The position numbers and the translations under genes are program-made. From Xanthomonas prunicola (GTDB lineage Bacteria > Pseudomonadota > Gammaproteobacteria > Xanthomonadales > Xanthomonadaceae), in the NCBI RefSeq assembly GCF_002846205.1, contig NZ_PHKV01000009.1, positions 1-64,000 of the forward strand: DNA of 64,000 bases, read 5' to 3'. The stretch's first letter is position 1. Every line of letters starts with the position of its first letter. This document shows, piece after piece, positions 35,777 through 43,984 of the stretch. Under the pieces are notes generated by a model. That model saw only the letters and a list, made by a program, of their open reading frames with translations, ran no database searches and was not told the origin of the DNA.

Positions 35777-36619
35777 ATGTCGTCAATCAATGAGCATGCG
35801 GCGCGGGGCGGCACGGTTGCGCCGGAGCAGCTGCTGGAGACGCAACGTGCGTTCGACAGCGTGGCTCCCGACTACGATGGCCCCCGCGGCAACAACGCGC
35901 TGATCCAGCGCATGCGCACCACGCTGTGGGACACGGTGGCTGCGGAGCTGCCGGTGGGTTCGCGGCTGATCGATCTGGGCTGCGGTACCGGCCTGGATGC
36001 CGGCGAATTCGCACGTCGCGGGTATTCCGTGCTGGCCACCGACTGGTCACCGGCAATGGTCGAGCGCACCCGCCACCGCGCGGTAACGCAAGGTTTGGAA
36101 GAACGCCTCAGCGCTGCACATGTCGGCATCCAGCAACTCGATCGGCTGGAAGGCAGCTTCGATGGCATGTACTCCAATTTCGGCCCGCTCAATTGTACGC
36201 CGGATCTGCCAGCCGTCGCCGCCGAATGCGCACGTCTGCTGCGCGCCGATGGCTGCCTGGTGTTTTCGGTGATCGGGCGGATCTGCCCATGGGAAATCGG
36301 GCATTACGCCTTGCGCGGGCGCTTCAAGCGCGCCGCGGTGCGTGCAGCCAAGGGGGCAATTGCGGTGGGCATGAACGGCCACACCATCTGGACCTGGTAC
36401 CACCTGCCGCGCGAGTTCTACCGCGCATTCGAAACGCATTTCGTGCTGGAGAGTTACCGCGCCTTGAGCCTGTTCCTGCCGCCGCCATACCTGGTCGATT
36501 TCTGCGAGCGCAACCCGCGCCTGTCCGCGCGCCTTGGGCGATGTGACGATCGGCTGGGCGGGTTGCCGCTGCTGCGCGACATGGGCGATCACTTTCTGAT
36601 CGTGATGCGCAAGCGCTGA
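35777..36619 (+). CDS. SAM-dependent methyltransferase
   Basis: This 280-residue class I methyltransferase has motif I L-I-D-L-G-C-G-T-G-L-D-A-G-E-F-A, followed by V-L-A-T-D-W-S-P-A-M-V and the post-motif segment F-D-G-M-Y-S-N-F-G-P-L-N. The substrate is unknown. It follows the Wzz-like gene after a 286-base gap and begins a tight methyltransferase-amidohydrolase-methyltransferase set, so it may modify the same molecule as they do. Confidence 0.82.
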   Translation: MSSINEHAARGGTVAPEQLLETQRAFDSVAPDYDGPRGNNALIQRMRTTLWDTVAAELPVGSRLIDLGCGTGLDAGEFARRGYSVLATDWSPAMVERTRHRAVTQGLEERLSAAHVGIQQLDRLEGSFDGMYSNFGPLNCTPDLPAVAAECARLLRADGCLVFSVIGRICPWEIGHYALRGRFKRAAVRAAKGAIAVGMNGHTIWTWYHLPREFYRAFETHFVLESYRALSLFLPPPYLVDFCERNPRLSARLGRCDDRLGGLPLLRDMGDHFLIVMRKR

Positions 36620-36631
36620 GTGGAGATGCCG

Positions 36632-37867
36632 ATGGCCATGGCTGATGTCTGCCTGCAAGGCGCGCGCGCGATGACACCAGCGGGTCCGTCGCGCACCGCA
36701 GTGACAATCAACGCGGGTCGCTTCGGCGGCACGCTCGGCACCGGCACCTTGCGCCTGGATCTGCAAGGGCACGTGCTGGCACCGGGCCTGATCAATGCGC
36801 ACGAGCATCTGCAGGTCAACGGCGTGCCGGCGCTGCCGCAGACCGCGCCGTTCGCCAATAGCTATGCATGGATCGAGGCATTTCAGGCGCATTTTCAGCA
36901 CCCAGATGTCGCCGCCGCATTGCGCGTGCCCAAGGCGGTGCGGCTGCGCCATGGTGGCTTGAAGAACCTGTTGGCGGGTGTCACCTGCGTGGCCCAGCAC
37001 GACCCATGGCACGCCACGCTGGACGAAGCGAATTTCCCGGTGAGCGTGCTGCGTGAATTCGGCTGGAGCTACGCGTTGGGTTGGACCGGCTACGGTCCGC
37101 CAGTCCAGGGCAGCTTCGCCGCAACTCCAGCCGCGTCTCCCTGGATGATCCATCTGGCCGAAGGCACCGACGCGGTGGCGCGTGCCGAGCTCGACGAACT
37201 CGACCGGCTCGGCTGCCTGGCCGCCAACACGGTGTTGATCCACGGTGTGGGCATGGGTGAGCAGGATATCGAGCGAGTGATCGCGCGTGGCGCCGCCGTG
37301 GTGTGGTGTCCGTCCAGCAATAAAGCGCTGCTCGGTCGCACGCTGGATCCGTGGCGCTTGTGCACGGCGGGCCGGCTGGCGCTGGGCAGCGATTCGCGCA
37401 TCAGCGGCGCACGCGACCTGCTGGAAGAACTGCGCATCGCCAGCGAGACCGGATTGGCGCCGGATCTTCTGTTTGGCATGGTCACCAGTGATTCCGCACG
37501 CATCCTGCGCATGGCAAACCGTGGGCGTATCGCGCCCGGTGCCGCTGCAGATTTGCTGATCGTGCGCGACCGTGGTGGCGAGCCGGCCAGCAGCATCATC
37601 GGGTGCGACCGCAGCGACTTGCGTGCGGTGATCCGCGATGGCAAACCTCGCATTGCCGATCCAGATGTTGCGCCGTGGTTCGACGCGGCAGGTATCCAGA
37701 CGGTGCCGGTGCTGCTGGATGGGCGGCCCAAATTACTCGACGCCACACTGGCCGACCCGGCGGTGCTAGCGCTCGAGCCTGGCCTGCAGCGCGTGTCGCT
37801 GGAGCAACCGGCGCAGGCCGCCGCGCAGGTGGCGCGTGCGCTGGCTGCCAACGGAGCGCTTTCGTGA
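36632..37867 (+). CDS. Metal-dependent amidohydrolase
   Basis: This 411-residue protein belongs to the amidohydrolase superfamily (TRZ/ATZ-like). Metal motif I is L-I-N-A-H-E-H-L-Q (HxH) near residue 52. A later His is in V-L-I-H-G-V-G-M, and a catalytic Asp is in L-G-S-D-S-R-I-S-G. The C-terminus carries the family's small beta domain (A-P-G-A-A-A-D-L-L-I-V). Usual reactions are deamination or amide hydrolysis of cyclic substrates; the one here is unknown. The start at ATG 36632 is chosen for the GGAG six bases ahead. It is unexpected in a polysaccharide operon and suggests tailoring of a glycan or of an attached small molecule. Confidence 0.82.
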   Translation: MAMADVCLQGARAMTPAGPSRTAVTINAGRFGGTLGTGTLRLDLQGHVLAPGLINAHEHLQVNGVPALPQTAPFANSYAWIEAFQAHFQHPDVAAALRVPKAVRLRHGGLKNLLAGVTCVAQHDPWHATLDEANFPVSVLREFGWSYALGWTGYGPPVQGSFAATPAASPWMIHLAEGTDAVARAELDELDRLGCLAANTVLIHGVGMGEQDIERVIARGAAVVWCPSSNKALLGRTLDPWRLCTAGRLALGSDSRISGARDLLEELRIASETGLAPDLLFGMVTSDSARILRMANRGRIAPGAAADLLIVRDRGGEPASSIIGCDRSDLRAVIRDGKPRIADPDVAPWFDAAGIQTVPVLLDGRPKLLDATLADPAVLALEPGLQRVSLEQPAQAAAQVARALAANGALS

Positions 37868-38562
37868 GTGTAATGCCGGTGCTCGAACCCGCCGCCGCGT
37901 ACGCACTGTGGGCGCAGGCGTATCCGCCGCACGCGCACAACCCGGTGATGTTGGCTGAAGAACGCGCCATGCTCGCACTGATGCCGGCCAACCTGCACGG
38001 CCAGCACGTACTGGACGCTGGCTGCGGCAGCGGCCGCTACATGCTGCACGCATTGCGCCGCGGCGCGCGGCACGTGACCGGTGTCGATCTGTCGCCGCAG
38101 ATGCTGCAACGTGCCGGCGCCGAGCTGGCACAGGCGTGGCCGGTCGGACGGATTGGCTTGCAACAAGGCAGTGTGGATCAATTGCCGATGCCCGATGCGG
38201 TGGCCGATCTGAGCGTGTGCGGCCTGGTCGTGGGGCATCTGCAACGGCTGTGGCCGGCGTTGGAAGAACTGCATCGCGTCACCCGCGTTGGTGGCATCGT
38301 GCTATGCAGCGACGTGCATCCGATCGGCCACGCGCTGGGTTGGCGCCGCGATTTCAAGGCGAACGGGCAGCATTACGCGGTGCGGCATACCCAGCATCTC
38401 TACAGCCACTGGCATTCGGCGTGCACCGCACTCGGCTTTGCAATCGAAGCCGTTGCCGAGCCGATGCTGGACCCTGCGGATATTCCGACCGGCGCGCGTT
38501 TCGACCAGGCGGCCTTGCAGGTGCCGGTAGCGCTGGTGCTGCGGCTGCGACGCGTCGCGTGA
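37864..38562 (+). CDS. SAM-dependent methyltransferase
   Basis: This 232-residue protein starts at GTG 37864, overlapping the amidohydrolase stop by 4 bases. Motif I is V-L-D-A-G-C-G-S-G-R-Y, then V-T-G-V-D-L-S-P-Q-M-L and an acidic/proline post-motif (Q-L-P-M-P-D-A-V-A-D-L-S). It resembles UbiE/BioC-type small-molecule methyltransferases. It differs clearly from the methyltransferase at 35777, so two distinct methylations are likely. Confidence 0.85.
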   Translation: MSVMPVLEPAAAYALWAQAYPPHAHNPVMLAEERAMLALMPANLHGQHVLDAGCGSGRYMLHALRRGARHVTGVDLSPQMLQRAGAELAQAWPVGRIGLQQGSVDQLPMPDAVADLSVCGLVVGHLQRLWPALEELHRVTRVGGIVLCSDVHPIGHALGWRRDFKANGQHYAVRHTQHLYSHWHSACTALGFAIEAVAEPMLDPADIPTGARFDQAALQVPVALVLRLRRVA

Positions 38563-38683
38563 GCAAGAAGTTGCACGCGGCAGTGGCTGCCTGTGAGGTA
38601 AGGGCCGCCCATCAGTGGCACGCGACGAGCGCAGCGCACGGCGTCATCGTCACGTTGGTCGACGTGCAAGCGCTATCGATTCC

Positions 38684-39814
38684 ATGAGCCTGCACGTCGC
38701 ACAGCTGAACCTGGTTCCCACGCCCGATGGCCTAAGCGCGGAGCAGGTGTTCGCACACTGGCCATCGCTGGCCGACATCGCCGAGGCTGTTGCCAGCGCG
38801 GGTGTGCGCGTGTCGGTGATCCAGGCATCTGCCTCGAACATCCAGCTATGCCGCCAGGGTGTCCACTACCGCTTTGCCGATCTGCAACAGCGTGGCAGCG
38901 CACGCCGTGCGCGCACGCTTGCCGCTTTGGTGCGCGAGATCGATGCAGATGTACTGCATGTGCACGGTCTGGAGTTCGCCGGCGATGCGCGGCGTCTGGC
39001 GCGCCTGCTGCCGCAGCTGCCGATCCTGCTGCAGGATCACGCCAACCGACCACCGCGCTGGTGGAGTCGAAGCCTGTGGCGCGCACGTTATGCCGCCGCG
39101 AACGGCATCGCGTTCACCTCGCTGGAGCTGGCGCAGCCGTTCACGCGTGCGCGCTTGTTCCGCCGCAGCGCGCAGCTGTTTGCGATCTCCGAATCGAGCA
39201 GCCGCTTTACCCCAGGCGATCGATTGCAGGCACGCGAGCAGACACGCTTGCACGGTGACCCGTGTGTGCTATGGATCGGTCATTTAAGCCCGGCCAAGGA
39301 CCCGCTCTGCATGCTCGACGCGGTCGCCATGGTGGCGCGCATGGTGCCTGGGTTGCGATTGTGGTGCGTCTTCGACAAGGCTCCGCTGTTGGAGCAGGTG
39401 CAGCAGCGCTTGCGCGACGACCCGCAGTTGGCGAGATGCGTGCAGTTGCTGGGCAAGGTCGAGCATGCACGCGTGCAAGAGCTGTTGCGCGCGGCCGACC
39501 TGTTCGTCTCTGCCAGCCATACGGAAAGCTGCGGTTATGCCGCGCTGGAAGCCTACGCCTGCGGCTGCCTGCCGCTGCTCACCGCAATCCCCTCGTTCCG
39601 TGCGCTTAGCGATGACGGCGCAGTGGGCGAGTTGTGGCCGGTTGGCGATGCATCGGCATTGTCGGAACTGTTGTTACGCGTGTCCCGGCAGCGTCCCTCA
39701 CGCGCTCAGGTGCGCGCACATTTCGATGCGCGCCTGTCATTTGCTGCAGTTGGCCAGCGCTGGGTACAGGCATACACGCAATTACTCACGACCACGCCAG
39801 AGCACACCACATGA
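38684..39814 (+). CDS. Family 4 glycosyltransferase
   Basis: This 376-residue GT-B enzyme's C-terminal half shows the donor-binding order of GT4: V-L-W-I-G-H-L-S-P-A-K-D-P, then the nucleotide-sugar motif S-H-T-E-S-C-G-Y-A-A-L-E-A-Y-A-C-G near residue 290 with the conserved Glu. The N-terminal acceptor half has H-V-H-G-L-E-F. Unlike many clusters, the gene starts 121 bases after the methyltransferase. Confidence 0.85.
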   Translation: MSLHVAQLNLVPTPDGLSAEQVFAHWPSLADIAEAVASAGVRVSVIQASASNIQLCRQGVHYRFADLQQRGSARRARTLAALVREIDADVLHVHGLEFAGDARRLARLLPQLPILLQDHANRPPRWWSRSLWRARYAAANGIAFTSLELAQPFTRARLFRRSAQLFAISESSSRFTPGDRLQAREQTRLHGDPCVLWIGHLSPAKDPLCMLDAVAMVARMVPGLRLWCVFDKAPLLEQVQQRLRDDPQLARCVQLLGKVEHARVQELLRAADLFVSASHTESCGYAALEAYACGCLPLLTAIPSFRALSDDGAVGELWPVGDASALSELLLRVSRQRPSRAQVRAHFDARLSFAAVGQRWVQAYTQLLTTTPEHTT

Positions 39815-40923
39815 AACTGGCACTGGTGGTCCCAGGTGGTGTGGATCGCAGCGGGGAAGTCCGCGTGATCCCGGTGTTCCTGAGCTTGATCGATTGGCTG
39901 GCACGCAGCCATGAGGTGCACGTGTTCGTGCTGCATCAAGAGCCGCAGCCGGGCACCTGGAGCCTGCGCGGCGCGACCGTGCATAACATTGGCGCGCGCC
40001 GCACAAGGCTGCGCGCGATCGCGGCCATTGGCGACGAACACCGGCGCGCGCCGTTCGATGTGATCCAGGCCATTTTTTCAGGCTATTGCAGTTTGATCGC
40101 GGTGACCGCTGCCAAGTTATTGCGCCGTCCCAGCGTGGTGCATATCGCTGGCGGCGAGCTGGTCGCCTTGCATCACATCGGCTACGGCGGCCGCCGCAAA
40201 TGGCGTGGGCGTCTGCGCGAGGCGGTGATCCTGCGGCTTGCCGATCAGGTGACGGCTGCCAGCACGCCCATCATCGATGCGTTGCAGGCGCTGGGCATCG
40301 CTGCGCAGCGTGTGCCGCTGGGCGTGGATCTGCGCGCCTGGCCACCTGCGGCGCCGCGCGCCCGTACGAGAGCAACCGCACGCCTGCTGCATGTGGCAAG
40401 CCTCAACCCGGTCAAGGATCAGACCACCTTGTTGCGGGCGATGGCCGCACTCACGCGCGCCGGCGTCGCCTTCACCCTGGACATGGTGGGCGTCGACACA
40501 TTGGACGGCGCCATGCAAGGCCTGGTGCAGCAACTCGGCTTGCAGCAACAGGTGCGTTTTCTCGGTTTCAAGACCCAACGCGAGCTGCGCCCGATCATGC
40601 TGTCGGCCGACCTGCTGGTGCTGTCCTCTCTGCACGAAGCCGGACCGTTAGTGCTGCTGGAAGCCGCCGTTGCCGGTGTACCAACCGTGGGTACTGCCGT
40701 GGGACACCTGGTCGAATGGGCGCCGATCTCGGCACTGGCAGTGCCGCCCGGCGACTGGGCCGGCATGGCGGAGGCCATTCGCCAGGTGCTCGGCGACGAC
40801 GAACTGCGCTTGCGTCTGGCCTGGGCGGCACAGTGCCGCGCCGTCCGCGAAGATGCTGCATTGACGACGCGGTTGTTCGAGCAGCTGTATCGCCAGTTGT
40901 GTGGGCAGCGACCACTGCGTTGA
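39811..40923 (+). CDS. Family 4 glycosyltransferase
   Basis: This 370-residue GT-B enzyme has L-L-H-V-A-S-L-N-P-V-K-D-Q-T-T-L-L in the donor domain, then L-S-S-L-H-E-A-G-P-L-V-L-L-E-A-A-V-A-G-V-P. It opens with A-L-V-V-P-G-G-V-D-R-S-G-E. It overlaps the preceding GT4 gene by 4 bases and is the last gene of the plus-strand operon. Together with the GT2 it gives three recognised glycosyltransferases in the cluster. Confidence 0.87.
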   Translation: MKLALVVPGGVDRSGEVRVIPVFLSLIDWLARSHEVHVFVLHQEPQPGTWSLRGATVHNIGARRTRLRAIAAIGDEHRRAPFDVIQAIFSGYCSLIAVTAAKLLRRPSVVHIAGGELVALHHIGYGGRRKWRGRLREAVILRLADQVTAASTPIIDALQALGIAAQRVPLGVDLRAWPPAAPRARTRATARLLHVASLNPVKDQTTLLRAMAALTRAGVAFTLDMVGVDTLDGAMQGLVQQLGLQQQVRFLGFKTQRELRPIMLSADLLVLSSLHEAGPLVLLEAAVAGVPTVGTAVGHLVEWAPISALAVPPGDWAGMAEAIRQVLGDDELRLRLAWAAQCRAVREDAALTTRLFEQLYRQLCGQRPLR

Positions 40924-41026
40924 GTGCACAGATGCGCGCGGCAACGCAGGGCGCTGTCTTTGGCGATCTTGTGCGCTCGTGTCTTGAGTGAGGCGCGTGC
41001 TGGACACAAAACTTTGTCGTGCAGCC

Positions 41027-42241
41027 TCACGCCGGCTGCAGATACCCATCCAGCGCGGCACGCACCACGTACAACATGTCGGTGCGGGGCACCGGCCGAG
41101 TCAGGCGTGTCATCAAGCGACGCACCTGGGTCTGCCGCACCCACGGCTGATCCTGCAGCCATAACTGCGTCTGCAGCATGTCCGCGCGTTCCTTGCGGCT
41201 TTCTGCCGAAGGCACCACACGGTTGCGCAGATACTGCCGCGCCTCGCCAAGCGAGCGCGACCATTCAATCCCAGGCAACGCCGACAGCCACAGATTGGAG
41301 CACGATGCGGCGGTGAGCGTTTGTCGTGCCGCGCGCAGCCGTAGCAGTGCAGGACAGACCCCACGCAGGCGTGCCATCACCGCAGCCGGTACCACTGCGC
41401 GGTAATAGCGCTGCAGCAACAGCAATGGCGGCAGCGCCCACCACGGCGGCATGGAGCTGTCTTCCCACAATGCTTCCCAATCGCGAGGGCCCATGCGCGT
41501 TGCCAGCAGGGCAAGATCATGCAAATGCATCAGGCGAAGATTGCGATGGCAGATGCCGCCTGCCGCGTGTAGCAGCAAGTGACACATCAATGCACCGATG
41601 GACGGGTAGGGGTTCAAACCCGGTTGCGGGTGCTCCGGCCGGATCCGCGCAGTGATCTCCACGCGGCTCACCGGCAAACGTTCCTGGATGCGCGTATGCA
41701 ACTCGATATTGATCGGCGCATCGCGGTGTTCGCCCAACCCGGCCACGGCCTCTCCCTGCACCGGCTTGAAGACCTGGTGCTTCCACTGTTCGAAAGAGGC
41801 GACATAGCCGAGTTCGCAAAACAACGCGGCCGTTGCAGGCGCATCTTCCGGTTCCACCAGCAGGTCGATATCGGCCATTGGGCGATCGCCGGGCAGATAC
41901 ACGCCCAGCCGATGCAAGGCGGTGCCTTTCAGGCCCACCAGCGCAATGCCGGCACTGCGCGCAGCGGCGTCGACGCGGGTCAACAGCAGCGCGATACGCC
42001 GATGGCGGTCTTCGACATGGCCACGCTGTTCGCTCAGGAAGGCGTTCCATTCGGCGCTCTGCCACAACGAGCGGCGCTGCAGCAGTGGCGACACGCCATG
42101 TGCTGCCGCTGCTGCAGCCGCCAACTGCCATTGCAGCCGGTCCCACTGCGGCAAGGCGTCGCTCGGCTGGGCCAGCTCCTGAGCCAGTCGCTCGGTCGCC
42201 GTGTGCAGGCGGTGCTTGATGGTGCGAAGGGATGGTTGCAT
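41027..42241 (-). CDS. Nucleotidyltransferase-fold protein (NTP_transf_5-like)
   Basis: This 404-residue protein has a core with the minimal nucleotidyltransferase signature of the uncharacterised NTP_transf_5 group: G-L-K-G-T-A-L (Lys105) followed by R-P-M-A-D-I-D-L-L-V with the metal pair Asp124 and Asp126. The C-terminal half is helical and rich in Trp and Leu. Such proteins are found beside HPr-kinase-like proteins and ABC exporters in peptide (lasso-type) and glycan biosynthesis loci. Their substrate is mostly unknown. It lies 56 bases downstream of the radical SAM gene on the same strand and converges with the last glycosyltransferase gene. Confidence 0.75.
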   Translation of the reverse strand: MQPSLRTIKHRLHTATERLAQELAQPSDALPQWDRLQWQLAAAAAAAHGVSPLLQRRSLWQSAEWNAFLSEQRGHVEDRHRRIALLLTRVDAAARSAGIALVGLKGTALHRLGVYLPGDRPMADIDLLVEPEDAPATAALFCELGYVASFEQWKHQVFKPVQGEAVAGLGEHRDAPINIELHTRIQERLPVSRVEITARIRPEHPQPGLNPYPSIGALMCHLLLHAAGGICHRNLRLMHLHDLALLATRMGPRDWEALWEDSSMPPWWALPPLLLLQRYYRAVVPAAVMARLRGVCPALLRLRAARQTLTAASCSNLWLSALPGIEWSRSLGEARQYLRNRVVPSAESRKERADMLQTQLWLQDQPWVRQTQVRRLMTRLTRPVPRTDMLYVVRAALDGYLQPA

Positions 42242-42297
42242 GCGCGTGGTCCGGTCAGGCGAAACGAAGGAGGAAACAGAGTGAGAGCGGGCCAGGG

Positions 42298-43788
42298 TTA
42301 GCCCACCAGCACGGTGGCCAACTGCCGTGGCTGACGCGCAGCACTGTGGGTCAGCGGTGCGGTGCGGTGCTGGCCTTCGCAGGCGATCAAGGCCGACCAG
42401 CGCGCTTCCAGCTGCTCCGATGCCTGTGCAAACGCATCATCCGTCATCGTGGCGCGCACCTGTTGCAGGTCAACCTGCGTGTGCAGCAGATCGCGCACGC
42501 TGCGATAAAACTCCGAGTCATACGCGCCACGGAACATCATCGCCAGGTCGTCGCTGTCCTGCCAATGGGTCTTGCTGCCGAGCTGATTTTTCACTTCTTC
42601 GTAGAATTTTGTGCCGGGCAGGGGATACGACACACTGACCCCGATGATGTCCGGGTTGGCCTGCGTCACCAGTGCGCGCGTGGCCAGAATGTCGTCGAGC
42701 TCTTCGCCCAGATAGCCAAGCTGGATAAAGAAGCCTACGCGGATCCCCTGCGCACCCAGGCGCTCACGCGCGGCGATCACTTCGCCAACGCGCGTGCCCT
42801 TGGTCATCTTGTCGAGAATGCGTTGGCTGCCGCTTTCGGCACCGATCCAGGCTTCTGCGCAACCGGCGCGCGCCAGCGCTGCGGCCATGCGCTCGCTGGC
42901 AAGGTCGGCCCGGGTCTGGATGGTGAAGGGGATCACACCATCGGCATTGCTCAACTGCTGCGCAAAGGTCTCCACCCAATCGATGTGGAAGCCGAAGATG
43001 TCATCGGCCATCCAGATGTGGTCGGGCGCAAAGCTCCGTTTGAGGTGAATCATTTCTGCGGCCACCTCTTCGGCGCCGCGTCGCTTGTAGTGATTGCCCC
43101 AGATCGGCTTGGCGCACCAGTTGCAACGGAACGGGCAGCCACGCGAAGCCGCCATGTTCAAGCTGAAATAGCCATGCCGCTGGCGCCAGAAACGCTGGTA
43201 GCGCGGCATGTCGACCAGGTCCCATGCCGGAAGGCCACTCAGGCGTGCGTCCGGCGGTTGCGCGCCGGGATGCACGTGCGCACCTGCAGGTGGGCTGGTG
43301 GCAATCTGCGCTACGCCTGTCAGCCATTGGTCGATGGCGATGTCCGGCTGTGCTTCGACGCGCTCAAGCAGGGTGATCAGCGGGGCGATGCCTTCGCCGA
43401 TCAACACGGCGTGCGCGCCTGCAGCCAGGAATGCATCCGGGTTATCGGACGCATCCGAGCCTGCCACTAGCACGCGGCAGCCGGCGGCGCGGGCTTGCCC
43501 GATCATGCTGCAGGCAGCCTCGCGCATCCGGCTCAGGCACATCTTGGTGAGGAAGTTGAAGTTGTCTTCGTAGAACACCACCAGATCCGGCTGCGCCGCA
43601 TGCAGTGCAGGGGTGTAGTCCTCTACATCGTCGGCCAGCATCGCATCGAACAGACTCAACGCATGCCCGCGCTCGCGCAGCAGCGCAGCGATCTGCAACG
43701 TCGCCAGTGGGGGGTAGGGCTTGCCGCGCTCCCATTGCTTGGGGTCGTAACGCAGAAAATACGAATGACTGACCTGAATCTTTAGCAT
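42298..43788 (-). CDS. B12-binding-domain radical SAM protein
   Basis: This 496-residue protein has an N-terminal cobalamin-binding-type Rossmann domain (P-L-A-T-L-Q-I-A-A-L-L-R-E-R-G-H; V-L-I-G-E-G-I-A-P-L) that lacks the classical D-x-H-x-x-G base. The radical SAM barrel has the cluster motif S-R-G-C-P-F-R-C-N-W-C (Cys218, Cys222, Cys225), and A-E-S-G-S-Q-R-I-L and G-F-F-I-Q-L-G-Y lie further on. Family members methylate unactivated carbons or rearrange skeletons. The substrate is unknown. The start at ATG 43788 is chosen because the conserved sequence begins there. It is divergent from the HPr-kinase-like gene. Confidence 0.87.
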   Translation of the reverse strand: MLKIQVSHSYFLRYDPKQWERGKPYPPLATLQIAALLRERGHALSLFDAMLADDVEDYTPALHAAQPDLVVFYEDNFNFLTKMCLSRMREAACSMIGQARAAGCRVLVAGSDASDNPDAFLAAGAHAVLIGEGIAPLITLLERVEAQPDIAIDQWLTGVAQIATSPPAGAHVHPGAQPPDARLSGLPAWDLVDMPRYQRFWRQRHGYFSLNMAASRGCPFRCNWCAKPIWGNHYKRRGAEEVAAEMIHLKRSFAPDHIWMADDIFGFHIDWVETFAQQLSNADGVIPFTIQTRADLASERMAAALARAGCAEAWIGAESGSQRILDKMTKGTRVGEVIAARERLGAQGIRVGFFIQLGYLGEELDDILATRALVTQANPDIIGVSVSYPLPGTKFYEEVKNQLGSKTHWQDSDDLAMMFRGAYDSEFYRSVRDLLHTQVDLQQVRATMTDDAFAQASEQLEARWSALIACEGQHRTAPLTHSAARQPRQLATVLVG

Positions 43789-43941
43789 CTGCACAAGGCT
43801 CTCGTTCTGTCGCCAGGTGGGCGCAGCGGCGGCGTGCGCAGACACCGGCATTCGGCTCGGCAGTAGGTGCGCATGCAGGCGCCTTTGGTTGCGTAGCGTT
43901 GTGTGCAGGCATGGCCTTGGGCGATGCAACCTTCCTGTAGA

Positions 43942-43965
43942 AAATCAGCACACACCGGCTGATTT
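43942..43965. promoter_or_regulatory. Inverted repeat in the radical SAM/HPr-kinase-like promoter region
   Basis: AAATCAGC (43942-43949) and GCTGATTT (43958-43965) are perfect 8-bp arms with an 8-base spacer. They lie 20 bases before the HPr-kinase-like start codon in the only AT-rich part of the divergent intergenic region. This could be a dimeric repressor/activator operator serving both promoters. The binding protein is unknown, and no regulator gene is adjacent. Confidence 0.4.
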
Positions 43966-43984
43966 CCGAGCATTGGATAAACGC

